Source: Ottowia massiliensis
GTDB taxonomy: Bacteria; Pseudomonadota; Gammaproteobacteria; Burkholderiales; Burkholderiaceae_C
DNA length: 64,000 nucleotides
Direction of reading: 5' to 3'
Assembly (NCBI RefSeq): GCF_900240305.1
Contig: NZ_LT964854.1
Coordinates: forward strand, 1,364,001 to 1,428,000
The notes under the pieces were generated by a model that was given only the letters and a program-made list of their open reading frames with translations, was not told the DNA's origin and searched no databases. The position numbers and the translations under genes were made by a program. This document shows, one piece after another, positions 41,697-49,600 of the stretch. The first letter of the stretch is position 1. Each line of letters begins with the position of its first letter.

Positions 41697-42878
41697 ATGA
41701 GTGAAACCATCGTCATCGTTTCCGCCACCCGCACCCCGATGGGGAGCTTCCAGGGCGACTTCACTCCGCTGTCCGCCAACGAACTGGGCGGCGTGGCCAT
41801 CAAGGCTGCCGTTGAAAAAGCGGGGCTGCAGCCGCAGCAAGTCGATGAAGTCATCTTCGGCAATGTGCTCACCGCCGGCCAGGGGCAAGCGCCCGCGCGG
41901 CAAGCCGCCATCAAGGCCGGGCTGCCCATCTCCACGGGCGCGGTCACGCTCAACAAGGTTTGCGGCTCGGCCATGAAGGCCGTCATGCTGGCCGCTGACG
42001 CCATCAAGGCAGGCTCTGCCAGCGTGGTGGTGGCTGGCGGCATGGAAAGCATGACCAACGCGCCCTACCTGCTCAAAAAAGCGCGCGGCGGCTACCGCCT
42101 GGGCCACGACAAGATTTATGACCACATGATGCTCGATGGCCTGGAAGACGCCTACGAAGAAGGCCGCAGCATGGGCCTGTTCGGCGAAGACTGTGCCGCC
42201 AAGTACAACTTCACGCGGCAAATGCAGGATGACTTCGCCATGGCCAGCGTGCAGCGCGCGCAGCAGGCCATCGCCTCCGGCGCGTTCAAAGATGAAATCA
42301 CCCCCGTCACCATCAAAGACCGCAAAGGCGAGCGCGTGGTGGACACCGATGAAGGCCCGGGCCGCATCAAGCCCGAAAAAATCCCCACCCTCAAGCCCGC
42401 CTTCAAAAAAGACGGCACCGTCACCGCCGCCGCCAGCTCCAGCATCAATGACGGCGCAGCCGCCGTGGTGCTCATGACCGAAAGCCGTGCCAAGGAGCTG
42501 GGCTGCAAGCCGCTGGCGCGCATCGTCAGCTACGCCACGCACTCGCAAGAGCCGGGCTGGTTCACCACCGCCCCCGTGCAAGCCAGCGAAAAGGCGCTGA
42601 AAAAAGCCGGCTGGCAAGTGGGCGATGTGGATCTGTGGGAAGTCAACGAAGCCTTCGCCGTGGTGCCCATGGCGCTGATGCACGAGCTGAAAGTGCCGCA
42701 TGACAAAGTGAACGTCAACGGCGGCGCTTGTGCGCTGGGCCACCCGATTGGCGCCAGCGGCGCGCGCATCATCGTCACGCTGCTTTACGCGCTGAAAAAG
42801 CGCGGCCTGAAAAAAGGCCTGGCCACGCTGTGCATCGGCGGCGGCGAAGGCACGGCCATGGCGCTGGAACTGCTGTAA
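41697..42878 (+). CDS. Acetyl-CoA C-acetyltransferase (thiolase)
   Basis: The 393-residue biosynthetic-type thiolase joins two acetyl-CoA to acetoacetyl-CoA. The acyl-accepting Cys is residue 89 (LNKVCGSAMKAV), with the His of GHPIGASGARI and the second Cys of TLCIGGGEGTAMALE. It starts at 41697 behind AAAGGAG. In Burkholderiales this enzyme (PhaA/AtoB type) feeds polyhydroxybutyrate or acetoacetate metabolism. No phaB or phaC is adjacent, so the pathway is not fixed by context. Confidence 0.93.
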   Translation: MSETIVIVSATRTPMGSFQGDFTPLSANELGGVAIKAAVEKAGLQPQQVDEVIFGNVLTAGQGQAPARQAAIKAGLPISTGAVTLNKVCGSAMKAVMLAADAIKAGSASVVVAGGMESMTNAPYLLKKARGGYRLGHDKIYDHMMLDGLEDAYEEGRSMGLFGEDCAAKYNFTRQMQDDFAMASVQRAQQAIASGAFKDEITPVTIKDRKGERVVDTDEGPGRIKPEKIPTLKPAFKKDGTVTAAASSSINDGAAAVVLMTESRAKELGCKPLARIVSYATHSQEPGWFTTAPVQASEKALKKAGWQVGDVDLWEVNEAFAVVPMALMHELKVPHDKVNVNGGACALGHPIGASGARIIVTLLYALKKRGLKKGLATLCIGGGEGTAMALELL

Positions 42879-42928
42879 ACCACTGGCGCGCCTGCTTTTT
42901 TTGAATAGGGACAGGCGCGTTTGATGAG

Positions 42929-42954
42929 AAAAGCGGCCCTTGAGGCCGCTTTTT
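42929..42954 (+). terminator. Intrinsic terminator after the thiolase gene
   Basis: AAAAGCGGCC, CTTGA and GGCCGCTTTTT form a strong hairpin with a T run, 51 bases after the stop. Confidence 0.92.
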
Positions 42955-42996
42955 CTTTTCTGTTCCGGCGCTTCGCGGTGAGTGGCTTGACCTCGC

Positions 42997-43031
42997 GCGG
43001 GCAGATTGCAAACAGGCTTCCAAAGTCGCTC
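42997..43031. repeat. Second dispersed family, end fragment
   Basis: GCGCGGGCAGATTGCAAACA and GGCTTCCAAAG match 49572-49598 (GGGCAGATTGCAAACAGGCT), and a divergent form occurs near 56818. Confidence 0.6.
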
Positions 43032-43107
43032 CCGGCATTCATGACAGCCCATTCAGGCTGCGCCAAGGCACTTGAGCAATTGAGTATTCGGATGCCTGGC
43101 TGAAATG

Positions 43108-43140
43108 AAAAACGGGGCGGATGTTGCTGCCCCGTTTTTT
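43108..43140. terminator. Bidirectional terminator at the 3' side of gdhA
   Basis: AAAAACGGGGC and GCCCCGTTTTTT surround a 10-base loop. It can stop transcription on both strands; gdhA arrives from the right. Confidence 0.9.
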
Positions 43141-43171
43141 CGTCATTGGCGTGCGATGCGCCAGCTGCGCT

Positions 43172-44467
43172 TCAGGGGTAGAGGCCGCGCAGATCGCGCG
43201 CTTGCAGGATGCGCGTGCAGGCCACGATGTAGGCGGCCGTGCGCAGCGTGACTTTGTGCTGCTGGGCCACGTCCCACACGCTGGTGAAGGCTTCTTTCAT
43301 GATGCGCACCAGGCGTTCATTGATTTCGGTTTCCGTCCAGAAGAAGCTGGAGAAGTCCTGCACCCATTCAAAGTAGCTGACCGTGACGCCGCCTGCATTG
43401 GCAATGACGTCGGGCACGACAAGCACGCCCTTGTCTTTCAGAATGTCGTCGCCGGCCGGTACCGTGGGGCCGTTGGCGCCTTCCACAATCAGTTTGGCCT
43501 TGATTTGCCCGGCGTTGGCGGCGGTAATCTGGCCTTCCAGCGCGGCGGGAATGAGGATGTCGCAAGGGGTGGCCCAGAAATCGGCGGCATCCATGGCTTC
43601 AGCGCCTTTGAAGCCCGCGACGCTGCCGGTTTGCGCCACGTGTGCGAGCAGGGCGGGCACATCCAGCCCCTTGGCGTTGGCGATGCTGCCGCCGTGGTCT
43701 TGCACGGCCACGATGAGCGCGCCCGCTTCGGCAAACAGCTTGGCCGCAATGCCGCCCACGTTGCCAAAGCCTTGCACGGCCACGCGCGCGCCGGGCACGC
43801 TCAGGCCCAGGCGCTGGGCGGCTTCCACGCCCACGGTGAACACGCCCCGGCCCGTGGCTTCGCGCCGGCCCAGCGAGCCGCCCAGCGAAATGGGCTTGCC
43901 GGTGACCACGCCGGTGGCGGTTTCGCCCAGATTGACGGAGTAGGTGTCCATCATCCAGGCCATGATTTTTTCGTTGGTGTTCACATCAGGCGCGGGAATG
44001 TCCTTGGTCGGGCCGATGATGATGCCGATTTCGCTGGTGTAGCGGCGCGTGAGGCGCTCCAGCTCGCCTTGCGAGAGCTTGCGCGGATCGACGCGGATGC
44101 CGCCCTTGGCGCCGCCATAGGGCACGCCGACGGCGGCGTTCTTGATGGACATCCAGGCCGACAGCGCCATCACTTCCGACAGCGTCACGTCCTGGTGAAA
44201 GCGCACGCCGCCCTTGCCGGGGCCCCGGCTGGTGTTGTGCTGCACGCGGTAGCCCTCGAAGTGGGCGATGCTGCCGTCATCCATCTGGATGGGCACATCC
44301 ACCACCAGCGCGCGCTTGGGGCGCTTGAGCGTTTCCACCCATTTGGACAAGGGTCCCAGATAAGGCGTGACGCGATCGACTTGCGTGAGGTAAATGCCCC
44401 ACGGCCCCAGACGCTCCGGATTGAGGTACGAAGGCAAGGCATGAGTGGCGGTTTGGCTGGATGTCAT
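43172..44467 (-). CDS. gdhA: Glutamate dehydrogenase
   Basis: The 431-residue enzyme interconverts glutamate and 2-oxoglutarate plus ammonia. The substrate-binding lysine segment GPGKGGVRFHQD, the catalytic PYGGAKGGI and the Rossmann GFGNVGG followed by VAVQDHGGSI are all present. The length of about 430 belongs to the small hexameric catabolic or NAD-type class, not the 450-residue E. coli type. Cofactor choice cannot be settled by eye. It is a single-gene unit. Confidence 0.93.
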   Translation of the reverse strand: MTSSQTATHALPSYLNPERLGPWGIYLTQVDRVTPYLGPLSKWVETLKRPKRALVVDVPIQMDDGSIAHFEGYRVQHNTSRGPGKGGVRFHQDVTLSEVMALSAWMSIKNAAVGVPYGGAKGGIRVDPRKLSQGELERLTRRYTSEIGIIIGPTKDIPAPDVNTNEKIMAWMMDTYSVNLGETATGVVTGKPISLGGSLGRREATGRGVFTVGVEAAQRLGLSVPGARVAVQGFGNVGGIAAKLFAEAGALIVAVQDHGGSIANAKGLDVPALLAHVAQTGSVAGFKGAEAMDAADFWATPCDILIPAALEGQITAANAGQIKAKLIVEGANGPTVPAGDDILKDKGVLVVPDVIANAGGVTVSYFEWVQDFSSFFWTETEINERLVRIMKEAFTSVWDVAQQHKVTLRTAAYIVACTRILQARDLRGLYP

Positions 44468-44624
44468 GCGAACTTCCCGAAATGAAAAACAAAAGGTCTT
44501 GAAGCTTAACGGTTTGCAACAGCGTCTTGCGCTTTCCTGCGCCCTGCTTTGCTCGGAGCCTGTTCAAAGTCCTTTGATCAAGAGAGCCAGAAATTTTCAG
44601 CCAGACCAAGCAGAGCTCAACGAT

Positions 44625-44924
44625 TCAGCGCTTGGGTTTCACCTTGAATGCGTGAAGTTCGCCTCTTCTGGCTATCTGCACCGTCACATGCTCGCCAAGG
44701 ATGTTTTTGACGTTCTGCGCACTGACCTGCGTGACCGCAATCGCGCAGCAGGCTTTGCAGGCAGCCCTGGCTGTGTTTGCTGCGCTCCGGCACAGCCAGC
44801 GCCTTTTGACGCTGCCGCTGGGAGGGCGGGCTTGCGCGGTGACATCGCGAAGACAGAGCCAGCCTGATTCACACGCCGTGGTTTTCGCGCTGTTTCGCTT
44901 GCTGGGTGCCGCCAAGCCCGGCAC
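44625..44924 (-). CDS. Doubtful small hypothetical protein
   Basis: The 99-residue frame has a C-terminal part (QVSAQNVKNILGEHVTVQIA and RRGELHAFKVKPKR) that looks more protein-like than random. The N-terminal half is Cys/Arg-rich and unconvincing. I recognise no family, and no ribosome site supports the start. It may be the remnant of a decayed gene. Confidence 0.25.
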   Translation of the reverse strand: MPGLAAPSKRNSAKTTACESGWLCLRDVTAQARPPSGSVKRRWLCRSAANTARAACKACCAIAVTQVSAQNVKNILGEHVTVQIARRGELHAFKVKPKR

Positions 44925-45000
44925 TGTGCGCTGGGCATCGCGCCAGATGACTCGGTGACCGCAGTCTGCGCCCTGCTGGCGCTGACTGCATGCGCGGCTT

Positions 45001-45090
45001 ATTTTGCTCCTCTATTCATAGCATGATGTCCTAGTAGGGGTGCGCAAGACGGGTTTTTGGCGTCTGTTTTTTCGCTCCTTTTTTGTTTTT
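45001..45090 (-). repeat. Family-1 dispersed intergenic repeat, copy 11
   Basis: This reverse-orientation copy has TTTTGCTCCTCTATTCATAG, CATGATGTCCTAGTAGG, TGCGCAAGACGGG and TTTTTTCGCTCC. Confidence 0.85.
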
Positions 45091-45204
45091 GTGTGCGCAT
45101 CTGTCGCGGGTTGGGCTGCCAGGCCAGCATGGCGTCCCAGATGGCGTAGCCGCCCTGGCTCACGCGGGCGGCGGGCACGCGGCCGCCCAGCCGCCACGCG
45201 CCGC

Positions 45205-45605
45205 CTACCACTCGGCCACACCGTAGAGCGTGGTGTTTTTGCGGTGCGCGGTGCGGAAGAAATATTCGCGATTGGCCTGGCTGGCAATCAGGCGCACGCC
45301 CAGGCTGCCATCGGCCAGCAGGCAGCGGTTCACGTCCACGGTGGCGCGGCGCTGCTCCCATGAACCCAGCGCCGCTTCGCCCAGCACGTGCGGCGCATCT
45401 TGCGGGCGCTTGCGCGTGAGGTTGATTTGCCCGGCGGGGTGGCTTGTTCTTCAGCCTGCGTTTGGGGCTGAGGCTGGGGCTGCTGTTGCGTTTGTTGCTG
45501 CGCCCGTTGCTGCGTCTGCTGCTGCGTTTTGGCTTGTGCCTGGGCTTACGCGTGGGCGGGCCGCAAGAGCGAGGGACGGGTGCGGGCGGGGGCAAAAGGC
45601 GCCAT
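45205..45605 (-). pseudogene. Broken gene: Gln-rich protein with internal stop and frameshift
   Basis: GGGAGA precedes an ATG at 45605. The frame reads MAPFAPARTRPSLLRPAHA and meets a TAA at 45546-45548. The same frame continues with a Gln-rich stretch (about 45430-45545: QQTQQRAQQQTQQQPQPQPQ). Near 45435 the coding sense moves to another frame, reading INLTRKRPQDAPHVLGEAAL, then VDVNRCLLADGSLGVRLIAS, and ending NTTLYGVAEW at 45205. The continuous sense across a stop and a shift indicates a decayed gene. The family is unknown. Confidence 0.5.
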
Positions 45606-45639
45606 GAAGTCAATCTCCCTGATGCAGGTTTGAAAACAG

Positions 45640-45800
45640 GAAAAGCCAAATGCCATTCAAATATCAAGCATCAATGCGCCTGATTTTTCAAAAATCAAAT
45701 AAAATCGCGTTCCATATTGATTTATTTGATTTTTAATGGCATTCCATGAAAATGGAATGAATATTCTATGCAGGAAAACATGAAAATATTTTCCTTTCAT
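45640..45800. promoter_or_regulatory. AT-rich regulatory region upstream of phnD with nested palindromes
   Basis: Composition drops sharply. Several perfect inverted repeats occur: GATTTTT-C-AAAAATC (45682-45696), ATCAAATAAA/TTTATTTGAT (45694-45703 with 45721-45730), CATTCCAT-GAAA-ATGGAATG (45740-45759) and GAAAATATTTTC (45782-45793). They resemble operator sites or a protein-bound DNA region between the broken gene and phnD. No family assignment is possible. Confidence 0.5.
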
Positions 45801-45914
45801 TGGATATATGCCCTGAAACCGGCTTTCATCCGGCATGGCGGCCCGCCGCTGTGTACGCATGCTTCATGCGCTGGCCTATAGTCACGCCCTTTTTCTTTTC
45901 CCGGTTTTTTCCGA

Positions 45915-46934
45915 ATGAACCTGACTGCTTTCAAGCCCCGGGCTTTTTCCCTTGCTTCTTCTTGCGCGGCCGCGCTGGCCGCCCTTTGCGGCATGGCCGC
46001 GCTGGCCCCTGCCCATGCCGCCGATGCCTGCCCGCACCGGGGCGATCTGGACGCGCAGTACTGCGACGCCAACAAAGACCTGGTGGCCGACACGCCCACT
46101 GACGCGCGCCAGCTCAAGGACCCCGGCACGCTGGTGTTTGCCTTCACGCCGGTGGAAGACCCGGCGGTGTACGAAAAGCTGCTGCGCCCCTTCATGGCTG
46201 ATTTGGCGCAGTGCGTGGGCAAGAAGGTGGTGTTTTTCCCCGTGCAGTCCAACGCCGCGCAGATTGAAGCCATGCGCTCGGGCCGCCTGCATGTGGCCGC
46301 CTTTTCGCCGGGGCCGGTGAATTACGCCGTCAATCTGGCGGGCGCGGTGCCTTTTGCCATTCGCGGCAACGAGCAAGGCCCCGTGGGCATGTATCTGAAG
46401 ATGATCGTCCGCAAAGACAGCCCCTACCAGAAGCTGCAAGACCTCAAGGGCAAGCGCATTGCGCACACCTCGCCGTCGTCGAACTCGGGCAACATGGCCC
46501 CGCGCGCGCTCTTTCCCAAGATTGGCCTCACGCCCGATGCGGACTACAAGGTGGTTTATTCCGGCAAGCATGACCAGTCCATCCTGGGCGTGAAAACGGG
46601 CGATTACGACGCTGCCCCCGTCGCCAGCGACGTGCTGGAGCACATGACCGACCGGGGCATCGTGGGCAAGGATGATTTCCGCGTGCTCTACACCAGCGAA
46701 ATGTTCCCGACCGACGCCTACGCCTACGCCTACAACCTCAAGCCCGAATTGCAGGAAAAGATCAAGCAATGCTTTTTCGCCTACCGCGCGCCGGCCGAAA
46801 TGGCCAAGGGCCTGGGCGGCGACCGCTTCTTGCCCATCTCCTACCAGAAAGACTGGGAGCTGGTGCGCACGGTGGCCGAAGCGGCGGGCGAGAAGTTCAC
46901 GCGCGATGCGTACAACCAATCGGCCCGCAAGTAA
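45915..46934 (+). CDS. phnD: PhnD-type phosphonate/phosphite/phosphate-binding protein
   Basis: The 339-residue periplasmic binding protein has a signal peptide (ASSCAAALAALCGMAALAPAHA). The PhnD core includes VFAFTPVEDPAVYEKLLRPF, the PVQSNAAQIEAM segment, the SPSSNSGNMAPRAL ligand loop and the DDFRVLYTSEMFPTDAY end. It delivers the ligand to PhnE. It is the first gene of a phnDCEE-type set, separated from phnC by a hairpin terminator and a repeat. Confidence 0.92.
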   Translation: MNLTAFKPRAFSLASSCAAALAALCGMAALAPAHAADACPHRGDLDAQYCDANKDLVADTPTDARQLKDPGTLVFAFTPVEDPAVYEKLLRPFMADLAQCVGKKVVFFPVQSNAAQIEAMRSGRLHVAAFSPGPVNYAVNLAGAVPFAIRGNEQGPVGMYLKMIVRKDSPYQKLQDLKGKRIAHTSPSSNSGNMAPRALFPKIGLTPDADYKVVYSGKHDQSILGVKTGDYDAAPVASDVLEHMTDRGIVGKDDFRVLYTSEMFPTDAYAYAYNLKPELQEKIKQCFFAYRAPAEMAKGLGGDRFLPISYQKDWELVRTVAEAAGEKFTRDAYNQSARK

Positions 46935-46949
46935 CACGGCTGATCAACG

Positions 46950-46970
46950 GCCCGCCCAGGCGGGCTTTTT
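46950..46970 (+). terminator. Terminator between phnD and phnC
   Basis: GCCCGCC, CA and GGCGGGC are followed by TTTTT, 16 bases after the phnD stop. It may set the ratio of binding protein to membrane components. Confidence 0.8.
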
Positions 46971-46977
46971 CATGGAT

Positions 46978-47068
46978 TTTCGCTATTTTTCTGATAGCAT
47001 GATGTCCTAGTGGAAACTGCGCGAGGCGGCATTTTCACCCGTCTGAATTCGCTCTCTTTTTTGATGCC
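46978..47068 (-). repeat. Family-1 dispersed intergenic repeat, copy 12
   Basis: TTTCGCTATTTTTCTGATAG, CATGATGTCCTAGTGGAAAC, TGCGCGAGGCGGCATTTTCA, GAATTCGCTCTC and TTTTTTGATGCC. It lies inside the transporter operon and is close to the consensus. Confidence 0.9.
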
Positions 47069-47118
47069 CGCAGTGCGTGCTGCCGCCTCCGGGCCGCTTT
47101 TTTTTCATCGCGTCTGCA

Positions 47119-47916
47119 ATGACCGGACAGACTCTTACGCCATCTTCATGCGGCGCGCTGCGCATTGAGCAGCTCGTCAAGGAATACCGCCCCGGCCAGC
47201 CGGTTCTCAAGTCCATCAGCTTTGCCGTGCAGGGCACGGGGCTGACCAGCATCATCGGCCCATCGGGCACGGGCAAATCCACGCTGATTCGCTGCATCAA
47301 CCGGCTGGTGGACCCCACGTCGGGAAAAATCATGCTGCAAGCGGACGGGCAGGCCGTGGACATGGCGCAGCTCAAGGGCGCCGATTTGCGGCGCGCGCGT
47401 CGGCGCATCGGCATGGTGTTTCAGGAATACAACCTGGTGGAGCGCCTGACGGTGATGGAAAACGTGCTCACCGGCCGCCTGGGCTACCTCTCGGCCTGGC
47501 GCGCCTGGCGGCGCAAGTTCGACGAGGCCGACATTCAGCAAGCCTTTGAGCTGCTGCAAGTGGTGGGCCTGGCCGCTTTTGCCAGCCAGCGCGCCGACGC
47601 CTTGAGCGGCGGCCAGCGCCAGCGCGTGGGCATTGCGCGCGCGCTCATGCAGCAGCCCGCGCTGCTGCTGGCCGATGAGCCGACTTCGTCGCTCGACCCC
47701 AAAACCTCCGTCGAAATCATCCAGCTGCTGCACGAGCAGGGCGTGCGGCGCGGCATTCCGGTGATGGTGAACATTCACGACGTGGAGCTGGCGCGCCGCT
47801 ACTCCAGCCGCATCATCGGCATGACCGGCGGGCACGTGGTGTTTGACGGCGCGCCGGGCGAGCTGACGGACGAGCACCTGAACACGATTTACGGGGGCCG
47901 CGCATGGCTGAACTGA
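47119..47916 (+). CDS. phnC: Phosphonate-type ABC transporter ATPase PhnC
   Basis: The 265-residue ATPase has Walker A GPSGTGKST (about residues 53-61), signature LSGGQRQRVGIARALM and Walker B LLLADEPTSSLDP, with the H-loop NIHDVELARRY. Start 47119 (MTGQTLTPSS) is preferred over 47077, which would add an unlikely leader. It overlaps phnE by 13 bases. Confidence 0.92.
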   Translation: MTGQTLTPSSCGALRIEQLVKEYRPGQPVLKSISFAVQGTGLTSIIGPSGTGKSTLIRCINRLVDPTSGKIMLQADGQAVDMAQLKGADLRRARRRIGMVFQEYNLVERLTVMENVLTGRLGYLSAWRAWRRKFDEADIQQAFELLQVVGLAAFASQRADALSGGQRQRVGIARALMQQPALLLADEPTSSLDPKTSVEIIQLLHEQGVRRGIPVMVNIHDVELARRYSSRIIGMTGGHVVFDGAPGELTDEHLNTIYGGRAWLN

Positions 47917-48704
47917 ACCAGGCCGCCCAGGCCGCGCGCCGCCCCTTTTCCTGGAGCGCGGGGCAAAAGGCCCTGCTGCTCATCACCGCCGCCTACTGCG
48001 CCTGGAGCCTGGCGCACATGGGCGTATCCGGCGAGCGGCTGGCCGACGGCTGGCGGCAAGGCGCGAAATTTCTGGCCAGCATGTTCCCGCCCGAGCTGGG
48101 CAAGATGGACGAGCTGTGGCAAGGCATCAAGGAAACGCTGCAAATTGCCGTGCTGGCCACCGCCGCCGGGCTGGCGCTGAGCCTGCCGGTGGGGCTGATG
48201 GCGGCGGCCAACCTCTCGCCCGCGCCGCTGCGGCTGGCCGGCAGAACGCTGATTGCGGCCTGCCGCGCGCTGCACCCGGTGATCAGCGCCATCTTGTTCG
48301 TCAAGGCCGTGGGCTTCGGGCCGCTGGCGGGCATTCTGGCGCTGGTGGTGGCCACGGTGGGTTTTGTGGGCAAGCTGTTTGCCGATGCCATCGAAGAGAT
48401 TTCGCCCAAGCCCATCGAGGCCATCCGCGCCACGGGCGCTTCGTTTGCCAACGTGGTGCTGTTTGGCGTGCTGCCGCAAGTGACAACGCGCTTTGTGGGC
48501 TTTGCCACGTATCAGCTCGATTCCAACCTGCGCAATTCAACGATGGTGGGCATCGTCGGCGCGGGCGGCATTGGCGGGGCGCTGTTTTCGGCCTTTCTGC
48601 GCTACGAATACGGTTTTGTCTGCACCATTTTGGCGACGGTCATCGCCATCATCGTGCTGGGTGAAGTGGCGGTAAACGCCGTGCGAAAGGCGCTCGATGT
48701 CTGA
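47904..48704 (+). CDS. phnE: Phosphonate-type ABC transporter permease PhnE (1)
   Basis: The 266-residue inner-membrane permease has six predicted helices. The family segment for coupling to PhnC is EEISPKPIEAIRATGASF, and it ends with MVGIVGAGGIGGALFSAF. Its start overlaps phnC and its end overlaps the second permease by 8 bases, so the three genes are translated as a block. Confidence 0.9.
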   Translation: MAELNQAAQAARRPFSWSAGQKALLLITAAYCAWSLAHMGVSGERLADGWRQGAKFLASMFPPELGKMDELWQGIKETLQIAVLATAAGLALSLPVGLMAAANLSPAPLRLAGRTLIAACRALHPVISAILFVKAVGFGPLAGILALVVATVGFVGKLFADAIEEISPKPIEAIRATGASFANVVLFGVLPQVTTRFVGFATYQLDSNLRNSTMVGIVGAGGIGGALFSAFLRYEYGFVCTILATVIAIIVLGEVAVNAVRKALDV

Positions 48705-49515
48705 ACCCGCCGCAACGTCAGCCGCCGCGCCGCAAACCTGGCAGCGGCGCAGCATGGGCCAGCGCCTGCTGCGCTACGCGCTGGGCCTTTTCATCATTGC
48801 CGCCATCGTGCAGGCCGCGCGCACGGTGGAAGTCATTCCCGAATTCCTCTACGACGCGCCCGAGCAAATGGGCGACATGCTCCGGCGCATGTGGCCCGTG
48901 GACTGGAGCTACTTCGGGCAAGCCGTGGGCAGCGCCCTGCTGGAAACATTGCACATGGCCACGCTGGGCACGCTGCTGTCTCTGGCGCTGGCGCTGCCGC
49001 TGGGCGTGATGGTGGCGGGCAACGTCACGCCCAACCGCCTGCTCAACTTCGTGGCGCGCTTGCTGCTGGTGGCCAGCCGCTCGGTCAATTCGCTGGTGTG
49101 GGCGCTGCTGTTCGTGGCCATCTTCGGCCCCGGCCCGCTGGCGGGCATGCTGGCCATTGCGCTGCGCTCGGTAGGCTTTGTGGGCAAGCTCGTGGGCGAG
49201 GCGCTGGAGCAGGCCCCGCGCGGCCCCATCGAAGCCTTGCAGGCCGCAGGCGCCACGCGCTTTGCGCAAATCTGGTACGGCTACTGGCCGCACATCAAGC
49301 CCTCTTTCTGGTCGGTGGCGCTGCTGCGCTGGGACATCAACGTGCGCGAATCGGGCGTGCTCGGCCTGGTGGGCGCAGGCGGCATCGGCGTGGCGCTGAA
49401 CACCGCCATCGACCTCTTTTACTGGGACCGCGTGGCGCTGGTGCTCATCACCATTTTCGCCGTCGTCATCGCCGCCGAAGTGCTGGTGCTGTGGGTGCGC
49501 AAGCGGGTGATTTGA
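48697..49515 (+). CDS. phnE: Phosphonate-type ABC transporter permease PhnE (2)
   Basis: The 272-residue second permease has helices in the same order as the first and the coupling segment EALEQAPRGPIEALQAAGAT, ending VLGLVGAGGIGVALNTAI. The two permeases probably form a heterodimer. No C-P lyase, phosphonatase or phosphite dehydrogenase gene lies nearby, so the true ligand (phosphonate, phosphite or phosphate) is open. Confidence 0.9.
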   Translation: MSEPAATSAAAPQTWQRRSMGQRLLRYALGLFIIAAIVQAARTVEVIPEFLYDAPEQMGDMLRRMWPVDWSYFGQAVGSALLETLHMATLGTLLSLALALPLGVMVAGNVTPNRLLNFVARLLLVASRSVNSLVWALLFVAIFGPGPLAGMLAIALRSVGFVGKLVGEALEQAPRGPIEALQAAGATRFAQIWYGYWPHIKPSFWSVALLRWDINVRESGVLGLVGAGGIGVALNTAIDLFYWDRVALVLITIFAVVIAAEVLVLWVRKRVI

Positions 49516-49600
49516 AGGCCCTGTTCAGCTGGCCGTAAAGGCAAAAGCGTGGGGGCAGGATGGGCCGCAAAGCGCGAACGGGCAGATTGCAAACAGGCTC
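49515..49600. repeat. Second dispersed family, near-complete element with inverted ends
   Basis: It begins GGCCCTGTTCAGCTGGCCGT and ends GGGCAGATTGCAAACAGGCT-C, so its ends are inverted (CCTGTT / AACAGG). The inside (AAGGCAAAAGCGTGG, GGATGGG) matches 57294-57325 and 54243-54290. It fills the gap between phnE and the TonB receptor. Confidence 0.5.

Larger units (their letters stand above)
44468..45204. other. Gene-poor region with repeat fragments
   Basis: It holds a GGAGCCTGTTCAAAGTCC fragment of the second dispersed family (about 44555), one weak small frame on the minus strand (44625-44924) and family-1 copy 11. Nothing else is recognisable. TAGGACGTC-type cores are only in the repeat. Confidence 0.5.
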
